The position numbers and the translations under genes are program-made. 64,000 bases of DNA from a virus. Below, piece after piece: positions 43,901 to 51,949 of the stretch. The stretch spans positions 1 to 64,000 of IMG/VR virus record IMGVR_UViG_3300020438_000007. One strand, given 5' to 3'. Within the stretch, counting starts at the first letter, position 1, and each line of letters starts with the position of its first letter. The notes below the pieces were generated by a model, which was given only the letters and a program-made list of their open reading frames with translations, searched no databases and was not told the origin of the DNA.

Positions 43901-44278
43901 AATACCAGTAAGTTGAGATCCATCTCCATGATAAGTTGTTGCAGTAACAATACCACCAGCAACAAATCCAGACGCACCAACTACGTCTGTAGTAAACCCA
44001 ACGTCATTAGTAAACGATGATAGTACAGATGGTGTGTTTGTAAAATTATTATAGTCTAGGTAATATGATGGTGTTTGTCCATTGAGATTCAGAGAGTTAG
44101 TCGAAATCCCAGCAGTGAGAGCAAAACCAGTAGTATTAGAGGCGTTTAAAGTTAGACCGTCACCAATCGAATTATAAATCTCATTGAAGTTTGCGTTAAC
44201 TTTGATGGCACCCTGTCTCAGGGTATCACCTGTGCCGTCATTACTACTTTGCCCAGCATTTATTAACTGTTTCGACAT
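40979..44278 (-). CDS. Large tail fibre protein
   Basis: A 1099-residue fibre. The N-terminus (NDGTGDTLRQGAIKVNANF then NEIYNSIGDG) is shared with the fibre at 28176 and probably attaches to the tail. Repeats follow: VGIGTTIANQALEVYGNV-like blocks, GDGSQLTG, SGIVSATGFYG. The C-terminal 130 residues (from about LQSRSTVVGTTTAIARYG) differ in style and are the likely receptor-binding module. A late promoter lies just upstream, after nrdB. Confidence 0.85.
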   Translation of the reverse strand: MSKQLINAGQSSNDGTGDTLRQGAIKVNANFNEIYNSIGDGLTLNASNTTGFALTAGISTNSLNLNGQTPSYYLDYNNFTNTPSVLSSFTNDVGFTTDVVGASGFVAGGIVTATTYHGDGSQLTGIATNVGAAVLQSQINALGTNLNIVGFFDAVAGVVTALTVVGQGRAYTGIGQTLASSGITTGDYFIVSKGGIDVGIATYSNPGISSVYSGDWVVAVGGSNWSVLSYSAQVTAPKATLADAAVTLQGDSSVNTTGIITAAEFYGNGGALINLTGASDGTYGNTTIVPQIVVNNQGKITGITNVAIDFAGGVAGFGTGYWTKNVSGIVTSSNVGIGTTIANQALEVYGNVTITKASNGGLKIPDLLKANFGDADDAHITYDGTAFKLVSDSDIKITDANSNQLANFKPGGAVELFQNGTKRLETVALGVTVIGEYYGSGNKLTGIVTSIVEGNNVLINTSPTCGIVTISSTATGSIWNNDGLPGQIGIGTTARVGVGMTCPDPAKVFTANGNANIKGTLDVDGFNNTGVTTVVSGRIQTPSGVNLKVGNSIIGSGSNNNIGVGDQSLRSLSGGSGYNVAVGNLSLYGTTSGSFNLALGNDAGRDLTTGSFNVLLGSYRGNSADLDIRTTSNFVVLSDGQGNIRQTINASGDVGIKTTVITEALTVSGIVSATGFYGSLNASQLTGALPSLDGSQLTGVVASGTGVEIRNSGSVVGTAATVDFADNLGVTFGAGVATITGSEQQFVSTNAGIHTLSNIGIGTTNPTFPLTVQGQTQLIGNLRLNNQTLLLGTYGWIKLDDSLQNQMIFQISSGTDSSGEDGSFIFKTTDPGIPAVQKEALRIYSAGSTPDRLVKVYRSLEVGHNATIANQLAVGSAVTASPYGLNVTGVTSSTSFKGSASGLTDVPAGNITGILPAIDGSNLLNVNATGSGIVVEDNDVNIGSARTVNFGDGLDVTYSAAGIASVTASGGSLQSRSTVVGTTTAIARYGIGNTDITGFKSYALMKVGVSTDAWIRIYTDSASRAADLTRSEGEDPSPGSGIVGEFRSVGVETSGTFSPFTIGGNMDSPVGTTIYVSIKNLSTHTQSITGYLTILQLEA

Positions 44279-44309
44279 TATCGTCTTCTGATAGGGCTAC
44301 ACTATAGTA

Positions 44310-44317
44310 TATTTAGA
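44310..44317 (-). promoter_or_regulatory. Candidate late promoter for the large fibre
   Basis: TCTAAATA (seven of eight bases of TATAAATA) lies 32 bases before the fibre start at 44278 and just after the nrdB stop. Confidence 0.45.
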
Positions 44318-45448
44318 CTACAGTTTAAATCCACTAAATTGGTTCTTCTTGATATCTTGTTTGATACCACCAACAACGTAGGATTCAACCTCTGTTTCCT
44401 GTGGTGCAACCTGTAATCCTTTAGATGAGATCCAGTGTTGTGTCCAAGGCAATGGATTGTTCTTCAATGGTTGATCATAGATTGGATCAAACCCAAGAGC
44501 TTTCATTCTCTTGTTAGCAATCCACTCAACATATTGATTGAGTAGTTTATCATTCAAACCAATCATAGAACCATCTTTGAACAGATACTCTGCCCATTCT
44601 TTCTCTTCTTCAACGGCATTTTTGAACATGCTTATTACATTATCTTTTTCCTCTTCTGCGATTTGTTGCATTTCTGGATCATCGCCATCGGCCCACTTCT
44701 TGAGAATCTGTTGTGTGAGAACTAAGTGTTGGTTTTCATCCCTACTGATGAGGGATATAATTTTTGCCGATCCTTCCATAAGCTTAAGCTCTCCAAATGC
44801 AAACGAGCACGCAAAGGAGACATAGAACCTAATTCCTTCCAGAATATTGACGTTTGCAACCGCTCTGTAGAGTTTTCTCTTGAGTTCATGTATTGTCCAT
44901 TGTGATGAAGGTGAATCTTTCCAGTCTTTATCCCACATATGTCCCTGCCCATACTGTTGGGCTTCATTAATAAAGTCATCATATGCTGCTGTTACAGAGT
45001 TTGCTCTCTTTAAAATCTTTTCATCATTTAGAATCGTGTCAAAGACTTCGCCTGGATCTGGATACACGTTCTTGATAATATATGTATAGGATCTAGAATG
45101 TATCGTCTCCATAAATTGCCACACATTCATAGCACCTTCCAACTCAGGAAGAGCACAGTATGGAGAGAATGCCATGCCAGGACCACGACCTTGTACAGAG
45201 TCCAAGAGGATCTGATACTTGAGGTTTGACGTGAAGATGTGCTTCTGTTCTGGTCTTAGTGATTGGAAGTCGGCTCTATCTTTCTGTAGAGATACCTCCT
45301 CTGGTCTCCAGAAATACCCTAGCATTTGAGTTGTTAATTTATCAAACACTGGATACTTATATTCATCATATCTTTGGACTCCAAGTGGAGCACCAAAGAA
45401 CATTGGTTGAGTCTTTGTGTCTACTTGCTGTTTATTAAAAACAGTCAT
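44318..45448 (-). CDS. nrdB: Ribonucleotide reductase class Ia, small subunit
   Basis: A 376-residue R2 subunit. The ferritin-like fold carries the di-iron ligands and tyrosyl radical site; visible signatures are DRADFQSLRPEQKHIF, EGAMNVWQFMETIHSRSYTYI and SRDENQHLVLT. It reduces ribonucleotides with NrdA to make dNTPs for phage DNA. The ATG at 45448 (MTVFNKQQ) is chosen; a GTG 33 bases upstream would overlap nrdA. The usual C-terminal NrdA-binding tail is present (NQFSGFKL). Confidence 0.93.
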   Translation of the reverse strand: MTVFNKQQVDTKTQPMFFGAPLGVQRYDEYKYPVFDKLTTQMLGYFWRPEEVSLQKDRADFQSLRPEQKHIFTSNLKYQILLDSVQGRGPGMAFSPYCALPELEGAMNVWQFMETIHSRSYTYIIKNVYPDPGEVFDTILNDEKILKRANSVTAAYDDFINEAQQYGQGHMWDKDWKDSPSSQWTIHELKRKLYRAVANVNILEGIRFYVSFACSFAFGELKLMEGSAKIISLISRDENQHLVLTQQILKKWADGDDPEMQQIAEEEKDNVISMFKNAVEEEKEWAEYLFKDGSMIGLNDKLLNQYVEWIANKRMKALGFDPIYDQPLKNNPLPWTQHWISSKGLQVAPQETEVESYVVGGIKQDIKKNQFSGFKL

Positions 45449-45461
45449 TCTCTCTACTTTT

Positions 45462-47759
45462 TTAGATGGTGCAGCTGTCACACTCTTGCTCCTCGGATAG
45501 TTCTGTGAATAGTTTTTCTAATTGTGGTTTCGCATCGTCAAGGTCTACATCATCACTCTTCATATCATAAGTATTCTGATAGTATGAGGTCTTCCAACCA
45601 TATTTGTATGTGGCGAGAAGATCCTGTGCCATAACAGAAATAGGCACTTCATTATCTGGATACTGGGTTGGATTATAACTCCAGTTCCCACTGATGGCCT
45701 GATCAAAGAACTTCTGCATTACTGCAACTACCTTGATGTACCCATCATTACCTTCCATATCCCATAGTAGGGTATAGTTATTTTTCAAATGTCCATAAGA
45801 CGGAACAACTTGCTTAAGAGGTCCTTTCTTTGATTTTTTAATGGACAAGTAGTCTCTAGGAGGCTCGATTCCATTTGTTGCGTTTGACACAACGGAACTG
45901 CTCTCTGAAGGCATCTGTGCGGACAGAGTGCTGTGCCTGAGTCCGTGTTCTTTGATAGATTCCCTAAGACTACCCCAATCATGATTCAATCCTACCTGTG
46001 TAATCTCATCTACATCTCTTTTGTATGTATCAATCGGTAGGATTCCATCTGCATATTTTGTGGATCCAAAGTCAGGACATCTACCTTTTTCTTTTGCTAG
46101 TTGATTAGATGATCTCAACAGATAGTATTGGAATGATTCGGTAAGTTTATGTACCGTATCCCAAGCACCTTGTGAGTCGTACTTGTGTCCATTCTTAGCA
46201 AGATAATGTGCAAGACCAATGAAACCTATTCCAAGGGATCTACGACCCAGTGTGGCAAGTTCTGCCGCTTTCACAGGATAGTCTTGATAGTCAATCAACT
46301 CTTCTAGAGATCTCACAGAGAGGTCACAAAGGTCTTCCAACTCTTCTAATCTAGTGATCTTACCTACATTGATGGCAGATAGGATACAGAGTGCAATCTC
46401 ACCGTCTATGGCATCAATATGTTGAAGAGGTTCTGTGGGTAGAGTGATCTCTTGGCAGAGATTACTCATACTTATCTTATCCTTGAAGGAAGAGTGTTCA
46501 TTACAGTGATCAATATTCATGATATAGATACGACCTGTCTCTGCTCTCTCCTTAAGGAGAGACATTATTAGTTTTTGAGCTCCGATTGTGGTCTTGGGGA
46601 TTGATTCATCCAGTTCGTAACGGCAATATAACTCATCAAAGTCAGGGGTCCCAAAACTCTCAAACAAGTCAGGACAACTATGGGGAGAAAAAAGCGTGAT
46701 TTCTTTATCTTCGATAAACCTTTCATAGAAAAGTTTTGAGATTTGGATTGAGTAGTCGAGTTTTCTGACACGGTTATCTTCTGTTCCTTTGTTGTTCTTG
46801 AGAACTAAAATGTCCTCTATTTCTTGGTGCCAAATGGGGAAGTGTACCGTCGCGCTTCCACCTCTGATGCCATTTTGAGTGCAACATCTGACAGTGCTCT
46901 CAAACTTTTTAAGAAACGGTACGACACCCGTGTGTTGAACCTCTCCGCCCCTGATCTTACTGTTGATCCCACGGATGCGGCCTGCGTTGATACCGATACC
47001 AGCCCTCTGAGCGACATAGCGACCGATGGCCATATCACTACTAAAAATACTATCCAAGGTGTCGTCAACATCAACCAGAACGCAAGACGCAAACTGCCGA
47101 ATGGGTGTTCGTACACCTCCCATGATGGGGGTTGGGATGTTGATTTTGTGTCGGGAAATGGCATTGTAGTAACGTGTAACGTAATCGAGTCTTGACTCTG
47201 GTGGATACTCTGCAAAGATAGTCATTGCAATGAGCAAGTACATGAACTGTGGTGTCTCGTATAGAGACCCAGTGCTTCTATCCTGTACAAGATACTTGTC
47301 AACAACTTGTCTTAGACCAGCATAGGTGAACAAATAGTCACGGTCGTGGTCAATAATTTTATCTAAAGATTCAATTTCTGATTTAGAATACTTAGTAAGT
47401 ATATCACTATCATATATACCCTTCCCAATTCCTCGATTGATCTGATCAATCAGTGTTGGCAGTTCATGAATTCTACCGTATAAGTTCTTACGGAGACCAA
47501 AGAGAAGAAGTCTAGCAGCAACATATTGATAGTTTGGAAATTCCAAATCAATCAGATCACTTGCCGACTTGACGAGGATGCCTTGGATTTCGGAGGTGTT
47601 AATTCCATCATAGAATTGGATTCCAGATTGGATTTCGACTTGACTTGCAGATACCCCTGCAAGACCTTCACAAGCTTGTTCAACCATCTTGTGCATCTTT
47701 TCTAAGTCAAGAGGCTCAATGTGTCCAGCTCTCTTTACTACTTTAATCCCATTGCTCAT
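45462..47759 (-). CDS. nrdA: Ribonucleotide reductase class Ia, large subunit
   Basis: A 765-residue R1 subunit. The N-terminal ATP-cone-like region (IKVVKRAGHIEPLDLEKM) is shortish. Active-site features: FASCVLVD, NLCQEITLPT, and a C-terminal ECDSCTI redox pair. It catalyses ribonucleotide reduction with NrdB; together they supply dNTPs beyond those salvaged from the host. Its first codon overlaps the primase gene end by four bases (ATGA). Confidence 0.94.
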   Translation of the reverse strand: MSNGIKVVKRAGHIEPLDLEKMHKMVEQACEGLAGVSASQVEIQSGIQFYDGINTSEIQGILVKSASDLIDLEFPNYQYVAARLLLFGLRKNLYGRIHELPTLIDQINRGIGKGIYDSDILTKYSKSEIESLDKIIDHDRDYLFTYAGLRQVVDKYLVQDRSTGSLYETPQFMYLLIAMTIFAEYPPESRLDYVTRYYNAISRHKINIPTPIMGGVRTPIRQFASCVLVDVDDTLDSIFSSDMAIGRYVAQRAGIGINAGRIRGINSKIRGGEVQHTGVVPFLKKFESTVRCCTQNGIRGGSATVHFPIWHQEIEDILVLKNNKGTEDNRVRKLDYSIQISKLFYERFIEDKEITLFSPHSCPDLFESFGTPDFDELYCRYELDESIPKTTIGAQKLIMSLLKERAETGRIYIMNIDHCNEHSSFKDKISMSNLCQEITLPTEPLQHIDAIDGEIALCILSAINVGKITRLEELEDLCDLSVRSLEELIDYQDYPVKAAELATLGRRSLGIGFIGLAHYLAKNGHKYDSQGAWDTVHKLTESFQYYLLRSSNQLAKEKGRCPDFGSTKYADGILPIDTYKRDVDEITQVGLNHDWGSLRESIKEHGLRHSTLSAQMPSESSSVVSNATNGIEPPRDYLSIKKSKKGPLKQVVPSYGHLKNNYTLLWDMEGNDGYIKVVAVMQKFFDQAISGNWSYNPTQYPDNEVPISVMAQDLLATYKYGWKTSYYQNTYDMKSDDVDLDDAKPQLEKLFTELSEEQECDSCTI

Positions 47760-48757
47760 ACTCGTTTCCAGGCTTGTAATTTTAATTTGGCTTCTAAACC
47801 TTGGTAGATATTTGATTCTACCACTCTTTGCACACTTTGTCCACTGAGATACATATCATTTATGTCCTTTTCAAGAATATTCTTAGGGAAGATTACGACT
47901 CTATCACCCTTATCGATAGTGGTGGCAAGTCTTTCGACTATTTGTCTGTTCCTTGGTTCATTGTCATATACCCATACAGGATTAGTGATTCCCCATTTGG
48001 AAACATCACCATCCGCTCCACACATTGCGATTGAATTAGGAATGAATGTGGAGTCAAATGGTCCTTCTGTAACGTAAACAGTTTTTCCAGTATTGATATC
48101 ATCAAGACCATAAATCTTCGGAGCATCGTCCTCCAACATGATCGTAATATATTTGATCTTGGATCTAGAGAGCAAAGATCTCCCTTGGTATCCTACAAGT
48201 GTACCTTTGTACCTAAGCGGAATGATGATTCTCGGTTCATCATTGTTGACATCATCAAACGTGTGCTTTTGTGCATTAGTCCACTCCTTAAAGTTTTTAC
48301 AGTAGTACAAATTTTCTAGTATTTTACCAGTAATTTCTCTACTCTGTTCTAGGTATGTTCGAGCGGGGTGTGATGTATTTAGACTGGCGATATTTTCTAG
48401 ATCTATCTTAAATTTGTCTTTAATAAATACAGGTTTTGGTATGTCAAATTTAGGTACAGGAGTGTTAGATCCCAGTCCCACAGTACCTTTCTTGTACCTC
48501 TCCATGATATACTGCTTGTGTAAAACAGTATCTTGATCCCGAAGAAAATTAGTAAGTGTCTTAGAAACGCCACAGTTATGACACTTAAAATTATAATCAT
48601 TTTTTATAGGATATAGGAATCCCCTTGCTTTATTCTTATGCTTACTAGAATCCCCACAGTAAGGGCATCTGAAATTATATAATCCTCTACTCTTCTTTGA
48701 AAACTTTTGTAGTCTAGCTGATACTAAACTTATGTATTTGCTGTCTACTAGGTTCAA
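47756..48757 (-). CDS. 61: DNA primase, T4 gp61-like
   Basis: A 333-residue primase. The N-terminal zinc finger is CPYCGDSSKHKNKARGF then KCHNCGVSK (four Cys); the TOPRIM motif is VYVTEGPFDS (about residue 230), followed by DNEPRN. It makes RNA primers for lagging-strand synthesis with the gp41 helicase at 60183. The start is a TTG at 48757 (no ATG in that part); it overlaps the preceding gene by 44 bases. Confidence 0.9.
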   Translation of the reverse strand: MNLVDSKYISLVSARLQKFSKKSRGLYNFRCPYCGDSSKHKNKARGFLYPIKNDYNFKCHNCGVSKTLTNFLRDQDTVLHKQYIMERYKKGTVGLGSNTPVPKFDIPKPVFIKDKFKIDLENIASLNTSHPARTYLEQSREITGKILENLYYCKNFKEWTNAQKHTFDDVNNDEPRIIIPLRYKGTLVGYQGRSLLSRSKIKYITIMLEDDAPKIYGLDDINTGKTVYVTEGPFDSTFIPNSIAMCGADGDVSKWGITNPVWVYDNEPRNRQIVERLATTIDKGDRVVIFPKNILEKDINDMYLSGQSVQRVVESNIYQGLEAKLKLQAWKRV

Positions 48758-49142
48758 TGTTGACTACTCTTTCGACTCCTAGTATAACAGATGATTGATT
48801 ATTCTGCAACCCCTGTAGGAGTTTCTGACCCATAGGACTGACGAAAACAGATATGACACCAATACCACCAGCGATTGTCCACATCTTCTTCTCCATCATC
48901 CTCAGGCGTTCCTCTACCTTTCTTATATCTCTCTCACATCCCTTCTTAATTTCTGTTGTTGACTTATCTAAGTCCTTGTGTAATGATTCTACCTTCTCGA
49001 ATAGAACTGCATCTATCCTGTCTTGCTTATCAAGCTTCTCATTATGGACAGCAAGAAGTTGCCCCATCTTTACAGAGTTCTCCTGTAATGAGTCTACAAC
49101 TCTTTCGAGTCTTTCTATTATAGCAGTGTTAATGTCAGACAT
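48714..49142 (-). CDS. Coiled-coil membrane protein
   Basis: A 142-residue protein: a long heptad-rich coil (residues 1-85, IIERLERVVDSLQENS and so on), then one hydrophobic segment (MWTIAGGIGVISVFVS), and a short C-terminal tail. It resembles bacteriophage membrane coiled-coil proteins (spanin- or holin-linked), but no lipobox or holin signature is clear. The ATG at 49142 is preferred over 49169. It overlaps the primase start by 44 bases. Confidence 0.65.
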   Translation of the reverse strand: MSDINTAIIERLERVVDSLQENSVKMGQLLAVHNEKLDKQDRIDAVLFEKVESLHKDLDKSTTEIKKGCERDIRKVEERLRMMEKKMWTIAGGIGVISVFVSPMGQKLLQGLQNNQSSVILGVERVVNIEPSRQQIHKFSIS

Positions 49143-49194
49143 TATTGATTCTTCGGAAGTGCCTTCCACAAACTAGGTGTTTATACTTCGTAAA

Positions 49195-49202
49195 TATTTA
49201 TG
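49195..49202 (-). promoter_or_regulatory. Late promoter
   Basis: CATAAATA (seven of eight of the late consensus) lies about 53 bases before the start of the coiled-coil gene at 49142 and just after the small gene at 49210. Confidence 0.45.
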
Positions 49203-49209
49203 AATTTTA

Positions 49210-49365
49210 TTATCTCTTTTTATTTGCTGCTTCTTTCCACCTTCTCAATATTGTTCCCTTAAAAGGTAGATCATATCCAGCAACAGGACCTTTGGAATCT
49301 GCAGCAGAAGTGAAACCACCTGTACCAGCAGTCATCATCTCATTAAATTCCTTAAAAGTCTTCAT
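49210..49365 (-). CDS. Small protein with capsid-targeting-like N-terminus
   Basis: A 51-residue basic protein starting MKTFKEFNEMMTAG, close to the T4 internal-protein leader MKTYQEFIxEA. The C-terminus is basic (ILRRWKEAANKKR). Its ATG overlaps the previous stop (ATGA). Likely packaged in the capsid; short proteins of this kind are cleaved by the head protease in T4. Confidence 0.62.
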   Translation of the reverse strand: MKTFKEFNEMMTAGTGGFTSAADSKGPVAGYDLPFKGTILRRWKEAANKKR

Positions 49366-49733
49366 AATTCCTTGAGACACTGTAAACAAGTATCATCCAT
49401 AGGCACTTCATGTAGTGCCGATTTGGGATACTCAGGAAATCTACCTAAGTATACAACAAAAGTTTTAACAACAGGCCAGAGATCCTTATCTATCTTAAAA
49501 AATAGAAGAGGTGTCGCTGCTTCACCAAAAACATTGTAGAGGATTATGAAATGGTTAATAAGTAAATGGGCTTTCAAAACGCCAGTAGTTTTATAGCGTT
49601 TCAAAAGCCTCTTTACCCATTTGAATCTTTTCAGATCTTCTTCAAAATCTTCCTTGGTGACTGCGTGAGGGTTTTCGTAATTCTTAATTGCAAAAATTAC
49701 ATAATTATTTTCATTCAGTTCAGAAAACTTCAT
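49362..49733 (-). CDS. Conserved cyanophage protein (DUF7207-like)
   Basis: A 123-residue helical protein (MKFSELNENNYVIFAIKNYE) with a central KRFKWVKRLLKRYKTTG. Its start is the ATG at 49733. This fits the DUF7207 family of T4-like phages, to which no function is known to me. It is coupled by ATGA to the small gene at 49210. Confidence 0.7.
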   Translation of the reverse strand: MKFSELNENNYVIFAIKNYENPHAVTKEDFEEDLKRFKWVKRLLKRYKTTGVLKAHLLINHFIILYNVFGEAATPLLFFKIDKDLWPVVKTFVVYLGRFPEYPKSALHEVPMDDTCLQCLKEL

Positions 49734-49764
49734 CAATCATTTAATTCTATATTATGTAGGTCGT

Positions 49765-50355
49765 TTATGCAACGACTGTAATCGATCCAGCAGCAGTTCC
49801 GATTGAAGCAATGTTAGTAATTGTGGAGTTGGTAGCTTTACCAGCATCCTTAATTGTTCCACTGTTCAATGCAAGTGCGTTTGCACCAATGACTAAAACG
49901 TCATCTTCGTTAGTTGCAGCGTTAGCAGCACCAAGAGTGATTCTGAATACTAATTCGTTAGTACCTGTTCCACTAGTATATGCTGCAGCGTGTGGTCCAC
50001 GACCTGATCCAGTACCTTGGTTTCCGTTAGTAATGGCAAGTGTAGGTGTTCCACCTGTTGTAACAACATCTACTGCTTCGTTAAATCTAACTCGTACATC
50101 AATGTTACCACCATCTGACTTGTCAAATGCGGTTGTGATGAATTCGATTTGTGTAATGTCTGCAGCACCGATACTTGTAGCGAGTTCACCAATAGCAACC
50201 AGAATCTCTGGATCTGCATTAGCGTTGTCGTTACCAGTTAAGGCACCATTTTCTAACACCCAACCAGACTTTGTAGCAAAACATTGCTTCTTCTGTTCGT
50301 CGGTCAGAAACTTAGGCTTTGACTCGTCCGAGTCGGTTGCTCCCCAAAGAGGCAT
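49765..50355 (-). CDS. Structural protein with Ig-like region
   Basis: A 196-residue protein starting MPLWGATDSDESKPKFLTDEQ. The remainder is Ala/Thr/Gly-rich beta sequence (ITLGAANAATNEDDVLVIGA). Similar short proteins are found in cyanophage virions. A late promoter (50391) sits 36 bases before the ATG. Confidence 0.75.
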   Translation of the reverse strand: MPLWGATDSDESKPKFLTDEQKKQCFATKSGWVLENGALTGNDNANADPEILVAIGELATSIGAADITQIEFITTAFDKSDGGNIDVRVRFNEAVDVVTTGGTPTLAITNGNQGTGSGRGPHAAAYTSGTGTNELVFRITLGAANAATNEDDVLVIGANALALNSGTIKDAGKATNSTITNIASIGTAAGSITVVA

Positions 50356-50390
50356 GGGCTTTTCTCCAATTTAAGACTTCTTTCTAGATT

Positions 50391-50398
50391 TATTTATG
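50391..50398 (-). promoter_or_regulatory. Late promoter for the structural protein
   Basis: CATAAATA (seven of eight of TATAAATA) lies 36 bases before the start at 50355 and just after the stop of the preceding gene. Confidence 0.55.
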
Positions 50399-50400
50399 GT

Positions 50401-50595
50401 TTAGCGGCTTTGAATCGAAGCTTTAACCGTCTCAAGTAACTTGTCATCCATGTCTGTCTTAGTCATTTTGACTGCTTTAGACAGAATAACGAGGCACAAG
50501 TCAATTAATTTCTCACCAAGTTCCGCATCATCGGGAATCTTAGCGACGGCATCTGATACAATTTTAGATGCAAAGGGTAGTAAAAAAGATAGCAT
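50401..50595 (-). CDS. Small helical hypothetical protein
   Basis: A 64-residue protein starting MLSFLLPFASKIVSDAVAK, ending DKLLETVKASIQSR; probably two helices, with a hydrophobic start but no clear signal. Conserved in appearance among cyanophages from memory. It precedes the late promoter at 50391. Confidence 0.68.
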   Translation of the reverse strand: MLSFLLPFASKIVSDAVAKIPDDAELGEKLIDLCLVILSKAVKMTKTDMDDKLLETVKASIQSR

Positions 50596-50631
50596 AATCT
50601 TATAGCAAGTTACACTATATATACGAGCACT

Positions 50632-51735
50632 TTATAAAAAACTATCAAACATTTTCTCTCTGAATTGTAGGTTCCAATCTAGTATGTAATTCCAATTACA
50701 TTTAGTAGGATCGATACCCTCATAAAGTTCTTTCGCACCCTTACTAGCCATCTGCCAGAAAGGAGTATCAAAGTTAGAACCATTTAGATAGTGTAAGTTG
50801 ATGAACTTAATTACTTCATCCATGATACTTTGGTACATATTATTGTCGTACTTATTATCTAAGATCAGATCTATAATCATTCCATTTATTAGACCATAAC
50901 AACCAAGAGATGTTGCTTGTATGGGTTCTAGAAACAAGGCACGGTTACCATTGACAAATATATTACCATCTTCATTGACTAGACTCTTAGCATAGTAGTT
51001 CTTAAAGGAGAACTCTCTGCAATCTCTACTGTGGGACTCAATCTGATACTCTTGTAGGATATCTATGAGACTTGATTGTGCTTCTAGTTGTGATGTAATA
51101 TTAGAATTATACAAGTAACCCCAACCACTTCTATCTCTTAAAGGTATACCAAACATCCACCCATGTTCATGAGCAATATGGTAGGTATACTCCCAATCTC
51201 CAGGCGTGTATGACTTTACTACGATACCAGAGTCTAAGTAAACTTTATCTGTGATAATATAATCAGAGTAATCCTCTGGATATCCTCTACAATCAACTAC
51301 AAAATCATATACTTCACCATCAATAGATACCTTTTTACCTAAAGACTTTATTTCTTTTACTGTCCTAAGTTTTTCTGAGAAGTTCTGATACATCTTATTG
51401 AGCCTAGGTAAGATAAACCTAGGCAATTTTGTAGTATCAAACTGTATTCCATATGATCCAGAAGCAAAAGGAATGAAATGATCGCCATTCCAATTCTTAA
51501 ATTGAACTCCAAACTTTATAGTAGAACCTAGTTCATCTGCATCAAAATGATGAACATAGTCCACACCACAACTCAAGGCATGTGGAAATGAAACCAGAGA
51601 AGACTCACCAACTTCTATAGGATTGATGGTTCTACTATGGATTAGATCTACCTTAAAAAACTTTGGCAGTGACTCTAAGAGGGAAACAATACAATATAGT
51701 CCCGCTGTACCAGCACCGACTACGGCTACTTTCAT
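50632..51735 (-). CDS. Tryptophan halogenase-like flavoprotein
   Basis: A 367-residue FAD protein of the flavin-dependent halogenase family (PrnA-like): FAD motif VVGAGTAGLYCI, EVGESSLVSF, IKFGVQFKNW (the Lys that would carry the chlorinating adduct is kept), and NGNRALFLEPIQATSLG. The WxWxIP motif typical of active halogenases is instead GWMFGIPL, so it may be a related oxygenase or redox enzyme. It needs a reduced-flavin partner, which I do not see here. Confidence 0.8.
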   Translation of the reverse strand: MKVAVVGAGTAGLYCIVSLLESLPKFFKVDLIHSRTINPIEVGESSLVSFPHALSCGVDYVHHFDADELGSTIKFGVQFKNWNGDHFIPFASGSYGIQFDTTKLPRFILPRLNKMYQNFSEKLRTVKEIKSLGKKVSIDGEVYDFVVDCRGYPEDYSDYIITDKVYLDSGIVVKSYTPGDWEYTYHIAHEHGWMFGIPLRDRSGWGYLYNSNITSQLEAQSSLIDILQEYQIESHSRDCREFSFKNYYAKSLVNEDGNIFVNGNRALFLEPIQATSLGCYGLINGMIIDLILDNKYDNNMYQSIMDEVIKFINLHYLNGSNFDTPFWQMASKGAKELYEGIDPTKCNWNYILDWNLQFREKMFDSFL

Positions 51736-51948
51736 TTAGTCTTTCCAACCACCTGCTTTTAACCAGTTATTGTAGTGTGGATTATCCCAGTTATCACTAA
51801 TCTCATAAGATGGAATGACAACCTCTTGGATATATCTACGATTCTCTTCCACAAGTCTTACCTTGTGATCTATCTGAGCACCCCACCAAACTGCTGCACC
51901 TACTTGTGCTGCTAAGAATGTGAGTAATGGTATTGGTAAATTTTTCAT
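51736..51948 (-). CDS. Small membrane-anchored protein
   Basis: A 70-residue protein with an N-terminal helix (PIPLLTFLAAQVGAAVWWG) and a soluble tail rich in Asn and Trp (DNPHYNNWLKAGGWKD). Its end abuts the flavoprotein gene. Function unknown; a membrane-anchored partner of the flavoprotein is conceivable. Confidence 0.65.
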   Translation of the reverse strand: MKNLPIPLLTFLAAQVGAAVWWGAQIDHKVRLVEENRRYIQEVVIPSYEISDNWDNPHYNNWLKAGGWKD

Positions 51949-51949
51949 T

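Noticed and set aside
49811-50374. Long plus-strand open frame opposite the structural gene at 49765
   Set aside because: It is the antisense shadow of a Val/Thr/Ala-rich gene with a late promoter on the other strand; the translation has no domain.
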